Assembly: GCF_000421465.1 (NCBI RefSeq)
Contig: NZ_ATXB01000001.1
Coordinates: 2,387,001-2,451,000, forward strand
Reading direction: 5' to 3'
Length of the DNA stretch: 64,000 nucleotides
Source of the DNA: Methylohalobius crimeensis 10Ki
GTDB taxonomy: Bacteria > Pseudomonadota > Gammaproteobacteria > Methylococcales > Methylothermaceae
The stretch's first letter is position 1. Each line of letters starts with the position of its first letter. Position numbers and translations under genes: made by a program. Below, piece by piece: positions 26,972 through 34,959 of this stretch. The notes beneath the pieces were generated by a model. The model ran no database searches. It was not told where the DNA came from and saw only the letters and a program-made list of their open reading frames with translations.

Positions 26972-27483
26972 CCACGAGTCTCCTTATTTTCTTGCTCCCG
27001 CATTCGAGCATAGAGGGCGATGCATTCTTCTACCCTGCGCCGACTGGGTTTTCGTCTTACCGAGGTATACCCAACGGCTCTCCCGGCGCGAACGTTGGGG
27101 ATCACGGTCGCCTTTACCCAGTAGTAGCGCCCATCTTTGCGAAGATTTTTCACATGGCCTTGCCAAATCTCGCCTGCCTGAACCGTATCCCAGAGTTCCT
27201 GGAATGCCGCCTTGGGCATGTCCGGATGACGCAGAATGGAGTGCGGTGCGCCAATCAGCTCTTCCTTGGTATAACCCGACATATCCACGAAGGATCGGTT
27301 GGCGTGGGTAATGACACCTTCGAGATCGGTGCACGAGACGATTAATCGACCGTCCGGATAGGGCACTTCCTCTTTCGTTACCAGTACCCGCCGAGACCCG
27401 ATGCCATGGAGTTGCAACACTTCGGTTCGATAATCTCCTTGGACGTCGGCAGGTTCCATATCCTTAAACATCGTTTTTCTCAT
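26968..27483 (-). CDS. Stand-alone Aer-like PAS domain protein
   Basis: This 171-residue protein is almost entirely one PAS domain of the aerotaxis-receptor type: VSCTDLEGVITHANRSF, then MSGYTKEELIGAPHSILRHPDMP, then YYWVKATVIPN and VGYTSVRRKPS. In Aer this domain binds FAD and reports redox state. Here there is no transmembrane, HAMP or chemoreceptor signalling domain, so output must pass through a partner. The next gene overlaps by four bases and encodes the PhnD-like protein. The start is uncertain: ATG 27483 has no clear ribosome site, and ATG 27471 (preceded by GAGAAA) is an alternative. Confidence 0.82.
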   Translation of the reverse strand: MRKTMFKDMEPADVQGDYRTEVLQLHGIGSRRVLVTKEEVPYPDGRLIVSCTDLEGVITHANRSFVDMSGYTKEELIGAPHSILRHPDMPKAAFQELWDTVQAGEIWQGHVKNLRKDGRYYWVKATVIPNVRAGRAVGYTSVRRKPSRRRVEECIALYARMREQENKETRG

Positions 27484-27585
27484 AGATAGTGGGACGCGAT
27501 TCTTGCTGCGCTTTGCTCACTTTTACATCGAATTCGGTTTTGCAAAGGAAATGATACGGAAATCCTCATCGAGCGCTTTTACCCC

Positions 27586-27948
27586 TCAGATCAATTCGGC
27601 AATGCTTTCCGCCGAACGTTTGACGTCCAAGAAAATCAAACCGAGCTTTGCCTGGGATTTGGCCAACACGGTCAAAACCGCCTCTTTTCCGGCATGGGTC
27701 ATGAGCACATAGCCTTGCTTTCCCTTGATCAATACCTGCTCCAATTCCCCTCTGGCCAATTCCTGGGCGGTGCGGTCTCCGAGCGACAGCATCGCCGCAC
27801 TCATGGCCCCCACTCGGTCCTCGTCCATTCCTTGGGGCAAAACCGCGGCCATCATCAAACCATCGGTGGAAACCACCCCCGACGCTTCGATATCCGCGGA
27901 GGTGCCGTTCAATTCGGTCAAAATGGATGAAAGCATATCAGCGCGCAT
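27586..27948 (-). CDS. Roadblock/LC7 domain protein (MglB-like)
   Basis: This 120-residue protein has the Roadblock/LC7 pattern: an N-terminal helix (MLSSILTELNGT), IEASGVVSTDGLMMAAVLP, a second helix with RVGAMSAAMLSLGDRTAQEL, then VLIKGKQGYVLMTHAG and VLTVLAKSQAKLGLIFLDV. Such proteins dimerise and act as regulators or GTPase-activating partners of small Ras-like GTPases; MglB/MglA of Myxococcus is the best-known bacterial pair. A small GTPase gene lies about 650 bases upstream in the same operon. The pair probably forms a switch that the other operon products feed into or read out. Confidence 0.85.
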   Translation of the reverse strand: MRADMLSSILTELNGTSADIEASGVVSTDGLMMAAVLPQGMDEDRVGAMSAAMLSLGDRTAQELARGELEQVLIKGKQGYVLMTHAGKEAVLTVLAKSQAKLGLIFLDVKRSAESIAELI

Positions 27949-27973
27949 AAATTATCTCCTTTAAAAAACTGCT

Positions 27974-28624
27974 TCAGATAAGCACCGATGAAGGGGCATA
28001 CCTGGTCATCAGTGTCCAGACCAAGTGGACGAAATTGGGATGATTGAAATGGGGAATTCCGGTCATGAGCAATGCGAAGCGGTATTTACCCACCTGCAAG
28101 GGCCAGATCCCCAGGCGGCTGCAACCTGAGGCATCCACCACGCCCCAAGCCTGGGAAGCCAGATTCAGGTTATTCAACAGCAACCCTTTATGGCGGTCCT
28201 GCAAACTCAATACATCGGCACTCAAGGCCGCCAATTCCTCGGCGGTTTCATGAGGAAAACCGTTGGAAGCCAAATAAAAGCCCTGCGGGTCGGCCAACAG
28301 GGACTTGCCTTTTTCCGTCAAATCAGCAAGCAACTCCGGCAGAATATCTTCCAATGGTTGATTTAATACGGATAAGGGGGCATTGAGTCCTTGCAACCAA
28401 TACAGAGATTGAATCCTACGCAACAACGATAGCGTTTGTTCAAGGGACTCCCCTTCTTTGATTTGCTCCAAAAAATCTTGGGTCAAGCGAGGGGTTTCCG
28501 TGCAACCCAATAGATTGCACAGGAATCTTCGCGGAGAAGTATTTTCCGCCTCGGAAACCGCGTAATAGGCTCCTGCCGGAGTCGGCCACAGAAATACATC
28601 CTCACGCAGTCGAGATTTCGCCAT
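27974..28624 (-). CDS. Hypothetical protein between GTPase and Roadblock genes
   Basis: This 216-residue protein has no motif I can name. It is rich in Leu, with a central amphipathic stretch (FLEQIKEGESLEQTLSLLRRI). The C-terminal half (GFYLASNGFPHETAEELAALSADVLSLQDRH, continuing AWGVVDASGCSRLGIWPL) weakly recalls a Roadblock-like beta-meander. The start lies inside the end of the GTPase gene: ATG 28624, with AAGG three bases before, overlaps it by 23 bases, and ATG 28627 is an alternative. Overlap and position suggest it works with the GTPase, perhaps as a divergent Roadblock partner. That is speculative. Confidence 0.65.
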   Translation of the reverse strand: MAKSRLREDVFLWPTPAGAYYAVSEAENTSPRRFLCNLLGCTETPRLTQDFLEQIKEGESLEQTLSLLRRIQSLYWLQGLNAPLSVLNQPLEDILPELLADLTEKGKSLLADPQGFYLASNGFPHETAEELAALSADVLSLQDRHKGLLLNNLNLASQAWGVVDASGCSRLGIWPLQVGKYRFALLMTGIPHFNHPNFVHLVWTLMTRYAPSSVLI

Positions 28625-29171
28625 CATCCTTATCCATCTTGAGACCGGGATCCAATGTGAACAGCAACGATTGCACCAGCAAAGACATATCGGTTCGGGA
28701 GCGAGCATCCACCTCAAATAAGGGGATTCCCTCCAATCCTTGTTTTCCCAAGGCCTGATGATAGGTTTCCAGGAGCGGTTCGGGCTTGCGATCCATTTGG
28801 GTCACCCCGACCGCCACCGCCGTCGAATCGACCAAAGAACGGAAACGCTGCAGAAAAAAACGGAGATCCTGAAAAGGGTCGGGGCGGTTATTGTTGATCA
28901 ACAAAATCAAGCCGATCCCGCCGCTGGATAAAATATCCCACATGAAATCGAATCGTTCCTGACCCGGGGTTCCGTACAGATGCAACTTTTCTCCTTTATC
29001 CAATCGCATCACCCCGTAATCGAGCGCTACCGTTGTATCAGGCTTACGTTGCCTAGTCATGTCTCGAGCCACTTCGTCGGTCTTAACCGGCGGCTCGTCA
29101 CTGAGGGTGGTGATGGCGGTCGTTTTTCCCGCACCTACAGGTCCCGTGAATATGAGCTTGTACTGCCCCAC
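28602..29171 (-). CDS. Small Ras-like GTPase
   Basis: This 189-residue P-loop GTPase has G1 TGPVGAGKTT (9-18), a Thr-rich switch I region (KPDTTVALDYG), G3 LYGTPGQERFDFMW near 65-78, and G4 GVTQMD in place of NKXD. The G3 and the TQMD form resemble bacterial GTPases that pair with Roadblock proteins. These act as molecular switches in polarity, motility or signalling. The Roadblock gene is two genes downstream in the same operon. The C-terminal tail MDKDDGEISTA overlaps the next gene's start. GTP specificity is likely but the divergent G4 leaves some doubt. Confidence 0.85.
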   Translation of the reverse strand: MGQYKLIFTGPVGAGKTTAITTLSDEPPVKTDEVARDMTRQRKPDTTVALDYGVMRLDKGEKLHLYGTPGQERFDFMWDILSSGGIGLILLINNNRPDPFQDLRFFLQRFRSLVDSTAVAVGVTQMDRKPEPLLETYHQALGKQGLEGIPLFEVDARSRTDMSLLVQSLLFTLDPGLKMDKDDGEISTA

Positions 29172-29177
29172 CGTTCC

Positions 29178-30266
29178 TTATCCTTTTCCAAGTCGTTGTA
29201 AGATTCGTTGTAACAATCCCGCATGCCGGACGAGCGCCGCGGATTCCTTTTGAACAGGGCCGGGTTCCCTTAGCCGCTCGATTAAATTCAAAGCGGCAGC
29301 GGCGCTGACTAGACCAAATACCGTATTGGGGGCCACACCGAGCATTTTCGCCGCCCGCAGCGGCGACACAGACTGCTGCACCAGGAGCGCGCTAATCCGA
29401 ACCGAATCGGGCGGACCGGCACAGCGGGTCAAATTGGGCCAGTGCTTCATGCGAACCGGAGAGGAAGGTTGAAATGCCTCCGGTAAACGGCCGCCTGAGT
29501 TCCACCACGCCACCTTCCACAAAAAAGCGTCCATGGGCCGCAAGGGTTCTGGAAAATCCCGAAGATCCACCACCGGCTCCGGATGGATCCCGATAGAAGA
29601 GGCCGTCGCCTTATCGCCGTGCAGAGCAGCAAACACCTTTAAGGGCACTCGACAAAAGGCGTGCAATTTCTTGTCGTCGACGCTGATCCAGACTTTCCGC
29701 GTTTTCGGAAAAATGAAAATCGGCTCCCACCCCGTTTCCACTCTAACCGCGATACCTGTCAGGCTGGATTGGCGATAAGCCCTGGTCAACAAGCCTTGTA
29801 AATAGTCGGCCGGCTTGTAATGCGTACCATCGGATTCTCCCGCCCAACCGTAGCGGATATAGGAAGGATCCGCTCGATGCTTTTCTCCCACGCCGGCCGC
29901 CGCCTGAGACAACTGTTCGTCCGCCTCCTCTTTTACGACCAATTTGGTCGGATTCCGCTCCGTGCGTACTTTCTCCAAAGACTGGATCAAATCATTCGCC
30001 TGTAACGGTTTTTTTACCCGAATGACTTTCTCTGCCTTTAGATCGCGGAGGGACAAAGCAATCACCTGCCGATCCGGATATTGCCGACGCAAATCCTGCA
30101 ACAGGGACTTTCCTTCATAGGCATCCAAATCGATGATGCAAACATCCGCCAGCGAGGGCTCGACTAAAATACCTGCCCCGTAATACTTTCGGATAAATGC
30201 GCGAATGATATCGGGAAATTTACCAGCAGACCCCAGTACCGCGATTTTCAAGCGTTCCGCAGCCAT
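29178..30266 (-). CDS. Unknown protein with receiver-like N-terminus
   Basis: The 362 residues start with LKIAVLGSAGKFPDIIRAF, then ADVCIIDLDAYEGKSLLQDL, YPDRQVIALS and VIRVKKPL. This order resembles a CheY receiver fold (Asp-bearing strand, Ser/Thr strand, Lys-Pro), so it may be a degenerate response-regulator domain over residues 6-95. The middle (about 130-270) is unrecognised. The C-terminus (VSPLRAAKMLGVAPNTVFGLVSAAAALNLIERLRE) looks like a helical or winged-helix region. It is six bases upstream of the GTPase gene. A regulator of the GTPase switch is the natural guess; nothing confirms it. Confidence 0.6.
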   Translation of the reverse strand: MAAERLKIAVLGSAGKFPDIIRAFIRKYYGAGILVEPSLADVCIIDLDAYEGKSLLQDLRRQYPDRQVIALSLRDLKAEKVIRVKKPLQANDLIQSLEKVRTERNPTKLVVKEEADEQLSQAAAGVGEKHRADPSYIRYGWAGESDGTHYKPADYLQGLLTRAYRQSSLTGIAVRVETGWEPIFIFPKTRKVWISVDDKKLHAFCRVPLKVFAALHGDKATASSIGIHPEPVVDLRDFPEPLRPMDAFLWKVAWWNSGGRLPEAFQPSSPVRMKHWPNLTRCAGPPDSVRISALLVQQSVSPLRAAKMLGVAPNTVFGLVSAAAALNLIERLREPGPVQKESAALVRHAGLLQRILQRLGKG

Positions 30267-30272
30267 GTCGAA

Positions 30273-30980
30273 TTAAACACGCTTCCGTTCGAACCATGGG
30301 ACGGATGCCTCCCAGGCTTCATCCAGATGGCCGTTGTCTTTGAGCCAGCGGTAACCTTGCCAGAATCCTTCCGTATCCCGGCTCGCTCGATACAGTTCCA
30401 GCAAATTCCGACGCACCACCTCGCTTTCCGGTTGAATCTGCAACTGTGCGCTCAATATCTCCTGAGCTTGTTCCAGTTGCCCCACTTCCAGGCATAACCT
30501 TGCCGCTGCGACCGGATCCACAGATTCCGATATCTCCTCAGTGGATGGGATCAAGCTTGTTTGACTCGCCTGCATACCGTCATGCAGCACCGAAGCGGGA
30601 GAAAACGGCAACTGCCGGACCGCTAATTCCCCTCTCAGACATTGTTCCAATAAGGAAACGCGGGCTTCAGGCATGCGCGCGCTCGATTCCCGCAACATCC
30701 GCTTGCGTAATCCCCGCCCTTTCTCCCCGAGCATCCAAAACAAATCCACCAACGCGCCAAACAGTGTTTCCGGATCCTGATTCAATGCAACCCGAATGCG
30801 GCATACATGCAAGGCCAACAGATTCGGACACCGACGGATTTGCCGCGTCAAAAAATCATAAACGGATTCCGAATCCACGTGCCCAGGCACATGTAAATGA
30901 AGGAACGGCTCGAGAAAGAAAATCCCTTCCCATAAGGGGGAGTATCGAGCCATTGTCGTCAAATCGGAAGATGCCACCAC
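30273..30980 (-). CDS. Unknown protein with TPR-like C-terminus
   Basis: This 235-residue soluble protein is the first gene of the signalling operon. The N-terminal half (LWEGIFFLEPFLHLHVPGHVD, CPNLLALHVCRIRVAL) is unrecognised. Residues about 155-220 form paired helices (AAARLCLEVGQLEQAQEILSAQL, then EVVRRNLLELYRASRD) like a tetratricopeptide repeat, followed by an aromatic tail. Such repeats bind protein partners. The GTG at 30980 is preceded by AAGAAGG; GTG 30977 is an equal alternative. The gene probably begins the transcript that ends at the terminator near 26157. Confidence 0.6.
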   Translation of the reverse strand: MVASSDLTTMARYSPLWEGIFFLEPFLHLHVPGHVDSESVYDFLTRQIRRCPNLLALHVCRIRVALNQDPETLFGALVDLFWMLGEKGRGLRKRMLRESSARMPEARVSLLEQCLRGELAVRQLPFSPASVLHDGMQASQTSLIPSTEEISESVDPVAAARLCLEVGQLEQAQEILSAQLQIQPESEVVRRNLLELYRASRDTEGFWQGYRWLKDNGHLDEAWEASVPWFERKRV

Positions 30981-31044
30981 GTACCTTCTTAGTTAAATGG
31001 ACTTGCTATCTAAAAAGGTATACCAAGGAGAAGGATAGCGACAT

Positions 31045-31069
31045 AAAAAAGGCGGTCTTTTTGACCGCC
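31045..31069 (-). terminator. Terminator after the DUF4389 gene
   Basis: The seven-base stem GGCGGTC / GACCGCC with a TTTTT loop is followed on the minus strand by six T residues. It lies 33 bases past the DUF4389 stop and should end the lysA-dapF-xerC-DUF2333 transcript. On the other side it insulates the signalling operon. Confidence 0.85.
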
Positions 31070-31101
31070 GTCACAAAAATGAAAAAATCCGATTTTCTAC
31101 G

Positions 31102-31419
31102 TCAACGCCGCATCGAGGACGGAAGCTTGCCCAAACCTTCCAGCTCGGCGAAAGGAAAAGGCATTTGGTCCGTGTTGAAAGTCAAGAACAACAGGATTTG
31201 GTAAAGATAGACCCCCAAGGTCGCCCCCAATTGGCGGGCATGAGGGTTATCGCGGCCGGTCAGCAGCTTGCTGGCCACCTGGAAAATGACCACCGCCCAT
31301 AAAATGACCCGGACAAATCCCAGGATAAAAGCAAAGACGGCCATGAAAAAAATCCGCTGCCAAGTATTGACTTCCTTGAGATGACGTCGAATTTCAGAGT
31401 CGATGGGTGAGGTATGCAT
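31102..31419 (-). CDS. DUF4389 membrane protein
   Basis: This 105-residue protein has two hydrophobic helices (IFFMAVFAFILGFVRVILWAVVIFQVAS) and then the conserved DUF4389 core LLTGRDNPHARQLG and YLYQILLFLTFNTDQMPFPF. The family is found in Gammaproteobacteria and has no established function. The gene lies 13 bases after the DUF2333 gene, so the two membrane proteins are cotranscribed. It ends the operon. Confidence 0.88.
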   Translation of the reverse strand: MHTSPIDSEIRRHLKEVNTWQRIFFMAVFAFILGFVRVILWAVVIFQVASKLLTGRDNPHARQLGATLGVYLYQILLFLTFNTDQMPFPFAELEGLGKLPSSMRR

Positions 31420-31432
31420 ATTTTAGACTCGA

Positions 31433-32473
31433 TCAGATATTCAGCAAGGCACGCAAATCGATCAAAGCGGCGTTCGCGTGGGCGATGTAGGTCGCCTGGG
31501 TCAGCGAGTAGTTGGCGAAAACCCCGAAACCGCTACCGTTCAGAACGACCGGACTCAGCAGCGGGGACTGCGTCGCTTCCAACTCACGGATGATTTGATG
31601 CACGGGGGTTTCCGCGGCCTTAAGCCTCAAAATCTCATGAAAATCCTCCTCGATCGCCCGCATGACATGCAAAAGCGCCCAACAATAGCCTCTGGCCTCG
31701 TAGAAGTGATCGTCCACCTCGAGCCAAGGCGTCTGTTCCATCGGGGTGAAAGCGACGGAAGGCTTGCCCCGGATGATTAGCGCCGACTCCTCATGAACCT
31801 TACTACTGGCGCTGAGCCTTTGGGTGTAGCTGCCGAGTCGTTTCCCCAAAATATCGATATACTGGTTCAAGTTATCGGCACGGGGATAGAACGGCGCCCG
31901 TCCCTGCTGAAGACGTCCCAGATAACGGCGGAAGGCGGAGATACCGTTCTGATATTGACCCTCGGTGGTGGGCAAAATCCAGGAACCGGTTTCGAAATAG
32001 TAATAAGGTTCCCCGAACCCCAGGTCCTTATCCTCGGCGGATTGGGATTGGGCCCGGGAAAACTGGTTGCGCAGCGCGGTGGCCAAGTCCCGAGACGCGA
32101 TCACCACGCCATATTCCCAATTGGGCATGTTATCCAGAAAAATGCTCGGCGGCATCACGTCATTGGACAAATAACCGCCCGCCTTCGTCATCAAAAAATC
32201 CATGTTGTGGATCAATACCGAAGTGGTTCGGACACCTTGTCTCAATTCTTTCGGTTCGGCCACTCCGGTTTCTTCCAGCGCCACCTCGGTTATATCGTAT
32301 TCCGACGGATATAAGGCCTGATAACTCCAATACCAACCGATCGCGAACAGCGCCACTACAATAGCGCCGGCAATTCCGGAAAAGGTCCAAATTCTGCGCT
32401 TTTGCCGGACCTCCTCCGCAGCTTCTTCATTCGGCGGAGCCTCGGACTCTGTCGATACGTGGGGGGAAACCAT
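31433..32473 (-). CDS. DUF2333 family membrane-anchored protein
   Basis: This 346-residue protein has an acidic N-terminal tail, one transmembrane helix (GIAGAIVVALFAIGWYW, about 32-48) and a large periplasmic domain. The family landmark is KAGGYLSNDVMPP then LDNMPNWEYGVV, followed by FSRAQSQSAEDKDL. C-terminal helices (YCWALLHVMRAIEEDF) complete the pattern. No activity is known. It lies 53 bases after xerC and 13 before the DUF4389 gene. The conserved pairing of these two unknown proteins suggests an envelope function. Confidence 0.87.
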   Translation of the reverse strand: MVSPHVSTESEAPPNEEAAEEVRQKRRIWTFSGIAGAIVVALFAIGWYWSYQALYPSEYDITEVALEETGVAEPKELRQGVRTTSVLIHNMDFLMTKAGGYLSNDVMPPSIFLDNMPNWEYGVVIASRDLATALRNQFSRAQSQSAEDKDLGFGEPYYYFETGSWILPTTEGQYQNGISAFRRYLGRLQQGRAPFYPRADNLNQYIDILGKRLGSYTQRLSASSKVHEESALIIRGKPSVAFTPMEQTPWLEVDDHFYEARGYCWALLHVMRAIEEDFHEILRLKAAETPVHQIIRELEATQSPLLSPVVLNGSGFGVFANYSLTQATYIAHANAALIDLRALLNI

Positions 32474-32526
32474 CTTTCAATCCTCAAATAGGCGTAATTG
32501 ACAATAGCTTAACAAATTTAGCCGGT

Positions 32527-33432
32527 TCATTTTCGCCGTTTCGCCCGCGGATGAGCCTGATCGTAGACCTTGGCCAGATGCTGAAAATCCAAATGGGTAT
32601 AGATCTGAGTCGTGGCGATATCGGCATGGCCCAGCAATTCCTGCACCGCCCGCAAATCTCCGCTGGCCTCGAGCAGATGACTGGCAAAGGAATGCCGAAG
32701 CAAGTGCGGAAAGAGCGGACGATCGAAACCCAAACGGCGCCCCCACTCACTCAAGCGCAATTGCACGCCGCGCCCGGTCATCCGCTTACCGCGCCGATTC
32801 ACGAACAAGGCGTTTTCATCCATGGCGACCCACGAGGCACGGCCCTTCAACCAAGCCTCGATTGCTTCTCGAGCCAGCCGGCCGACGGGCAAAATCCGAT
32901 CCTTGCCACCCTTGCCGCCGCGCACTCTCAGCATCGCTTCGCTCAAATCCAAATCCGTCACATCCAGGGCCACCAGTTCTCCAAGACGCAGACCGGAAGA
33001 GTAGAAAAGCTCCCACATCGCCCGATCACGAATTTCAAATACCGACTTCGGCGCCTCGTTCAACAAGGCACCGGCTTCATCCACACTCAAAGTCTCGGGC
33101 AGAGAACGAAGCGACTTGGGAGGCCTGACCCGGCGGGCGGGATTATCCTCTGCCAGTCGGTGCTTGAGGAGATAATCGAATAAACTGCGCAACGCGGACA
33201 ATTCCCGCTGCAGGGTCCGGGCGGAGATTCCTTCCCGACGACGTTCTCCCACATACTGACGGATCGTGCCTTCGTCCAGTCCGTCCCAGCGATCGATGCC
33301 AACCCGGCGGCAATGGGCAATCCACCTTTGTAAATCGCGACGATAGGCGATCAAAGTGTGAGACGACACCCGCCGTTCGTATTTAAGCGCTGTCAAGTAG
33401 CCCTCCAGGACGCCTTCCAGCGTACTACCCAT
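32527..33432 (-). CDS. xerC: Tyrosine recombinase XerC
   Basis: XerC, with XerD, resolves chromosome dimers at dif during division. The 301-residue protein keeps the catalytic set: Arg149 (SGLRLGEL), a Lys in GGKGGKDR (about 174-177), His243 and Arg246 (HLLRHSFASH), His269 (LGHADI) and the nucleophile Tyr278 (TQIYTH). The N-terminal SAM-like domain is complete. The start overlaps the end of the DUF484 gene by eight bases. The order lysA-dapF-DUF484-xerC is the standard gammaproteobacterial arrangement, so this is the housekeeping XerC and not an integrase. Confidence 0.96.
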   Translation of the reverse strand: MGSTLEGVLEGYLTALKYERRVSSHTLIAYRRDLQRWIAHCRRVGIDRWDGLDEGTIRQYVGERRREGISARTLQRELSALRSLFDYLLKHRLAEDNPARRVRPPKSLRSLPETLSVDEAGALLNEAPKSVFEIRDRAMWELFYSSGLRLGELVALDVTDLDLSEAMLRVRGGKGGKDRILPVGRLAREAIEAWLKGRASWVAMDENALFVNRRGKRMTGRGVQLRLSEWGRRLGFDRPLFPHLLRHSFASHLLEASGDLRAVQELLGHADIATTQIYTHLDFQHLAKVYDQAHPRAKRRK

Positions 33433-34132
33433 CGCTTGCCTCCGCTTGCAGCAAGTTTTCCAGCCGCGCCCCCACCAACTCGCCGAGGCGGGCCAGAAAG
33501 ACTTTCCCCAAGCCGGGATAAAAGCGCTGACGATCCCGACTGCCGATCGCCAGGACCCCGATCAAATCGGGTTGACGCAAAGGCACCAAGGCGCAGGAAC
33601 CGATTCCGTCCGCCTCGCTGGAAAACAAGAACTCCAGTTGGCTGGATGCCGGGGAACCGATATAGGGTTCCCGGGTTTCCAATACGTCCTGGAACAAATC
33701 GGCGTGATAGGCAGGAACGAACACATCGGCCCGCGCGGAAGTTTTGCAGGGCTGAAAAAACCGCAAAACCACCCGCTCGACTCCGAAATGATTCCACAAT
33801 CCTTCTTCGATTCCCGCCACCCCCTCGGCCACCGTCTCGGCCTGCAAAAGGACCAAGGTCAGTCGGTGCATTCCCTCCAGCAGTCGATCGTTATCCCGCG
33901 CGATCTGCACCAAGTTGTCGAGCTGTCGCTCCAGACTGCGATTGGTTTGGCGCAGCAAGGCGACCTGGTATTCCAACAAAGATACCGCCTCTCCGCATTC
34001 ATGCGGAATGGTCAGCCGGGACAACAATTCCGGGTGATGCACGAAAAAAACCGGATTGGCCGCCAAATAAGCCGCCACCTGCTCCTCGGTTACCGCCGGT
34101 TCCGGCGTCACCGGACATGACTTTTGTCTCAC
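33425..34132 (-). CDS. DUF484 (GAF-like) family protein
   Basis: This 235-residue cytoplasmic protein begins with the DUF484 signature (VAAYLAANPVFFVHHPELLSRL). A coiled-coil stretch follows (LEYQVALLRQTNRSLERQLDNL), then a GAF-like domain (VERVVLRFFQPC to GSCALVPLRQPDLIGVLAIGS). The family's function is unknown, but the gene nearly always lies between dapF and xerC. The GTG at 34132 overlaps the dapF stop (GTGA) and is my choice; GTG 34111 is an alternative giving a protein seven residues shorter. Confidence 0.88.
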   Translation of the reverse strand: MRQKSCPVTPEPAVTEEQVAAYLAANPVFFVHHPELLSRLTIPHECGEAVSLLEYQVALLRQTNRSLERQLDNLVQIARDNDRLLEGMHRLTLVLLQAETVAEGVAGIEEGLWNHFGVERVVLRFFQPCKTSARADVFVPAYHADLFQDVLETREPYIGSPASSQLEFLFSSEADGIGSCALVPLRQPDLIGVLAIGSRDRQRFYPGLGKVFLARLGELVGARLENLLQAEASDG

Positions 34133-34959
34133 AAATCTATTTCTCCCTCGAATACGCATTCCGCCGGCCCGGTCATGACGACCGGAGCTCCGCGCCCGGA
34201 CCATTCGATCTTCAATTCCCCGCCCGGCAAAGCGACCGTCACCGGCGAACGCAACCTCCCCTGCTCAATACCCACCACCGCCGCCGCACACGCCCCGCTG
34301 CCGCAGGCCAGGGTTTCTCCCACCCCGCGCTCGAACACCCGCAGGCGGATATGCCGGGAATCGACGATTTGCATGAACCCCACATTGACCCGCTCGGGAA
34401 ACAGTCGGTGGGACGCCAACTCTGACCCCACTTCGTTCACCGGCGCGGCGGCGACGTCGGGCACCGTGATCACCGCATGGGGGTTGCCCATGGATACGGC
34501 ACCGAACCGCCGGTCGACGCCGTCGATCTCTACCTGGTACTCTGACATTTCCCCATGCACCGCCAAGGGAAGCGCCTCCGGCGCGAACCGGGGAACCCCC
34601 ATTTCCACGCGCACTTGATTGGCTTCCACCAGTTCAAGATCCATCCGACCGGCGGCGGTAACCACCCGAATACGATCCCGATCGATCAATCCCTTGGCGC
34701 GCACGAAACGGGCGAAACAGCGCGCGCCGTTGCCGCATTGGGCCACCTCGCCGCCGTCGGCATTGAAGATTCGATAGCGGAAATCGACGGTGGCGTCGGG
34801 CGGCGGCTCCACCAGCAACACTTGATCGCAGCCCACCCCGAAGTGGCGATCGGCCAAGCGGCGGATCTGCACCGCGTTCAGAGTCACGGATTGGGTGACC
34901 GCGTCGATCACGACAAAGTCGTTACCCAATCCTTGCATCTTGGTGAATCGCAATTTCAC
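34129..34959 (-). CDS. dapF: Diaminopimelate epimerase
   Basis: DapF interconverts LL- and meso-diaminopimelate, the precursor of lysine and of peptidoglycan cross-links. The 276-residue protein has the two catalytic cysteines: Cys75 in QCGNGARC and the second in LACGSGACAA (about 219). FTKMQGLGNDFVVID at the N-terminus is diagnostic. The GTG start at 34959 overlaps the lysA stop (GTGA). It sits between lysA and DUF484, so lysine and cell-wall precursor synthesis are cotranscribed here. Confidence 0.97.
   Translation of the reverse strand: MKLRFTKMQGLGNDFVVIDAVTQSVTLNAVQIRRLADRHFGVGCDQVLLVEPPPDATVDFRYRIFNADGGEVAQCGNGARCFARFVRAKGLIDRDRIRVVTAAGRMDLELVEANQVRVEMGVPRFAPEALPLAVHGEMSEYQVEIDGVDRRFGAVSMGNPHAVITVPDVAAAPVNEVGSELASHRLFPERVNVGFMQIVDSRHIRLRVFERGVGETLACGSGACAAAVVGIEQGRLRSPVTVALPGGELKIEWSGRGAPVVMTGPAECVFEGEIDL

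Noticed and set aside
32527-33432. Tyrosine recombinase as an island integrase
   Set aside because: It sits in the conserved lysA-dapF-DUF484-xerC block, about 8 kb from the island and on the other strand, so it is the housekeeping XerC.
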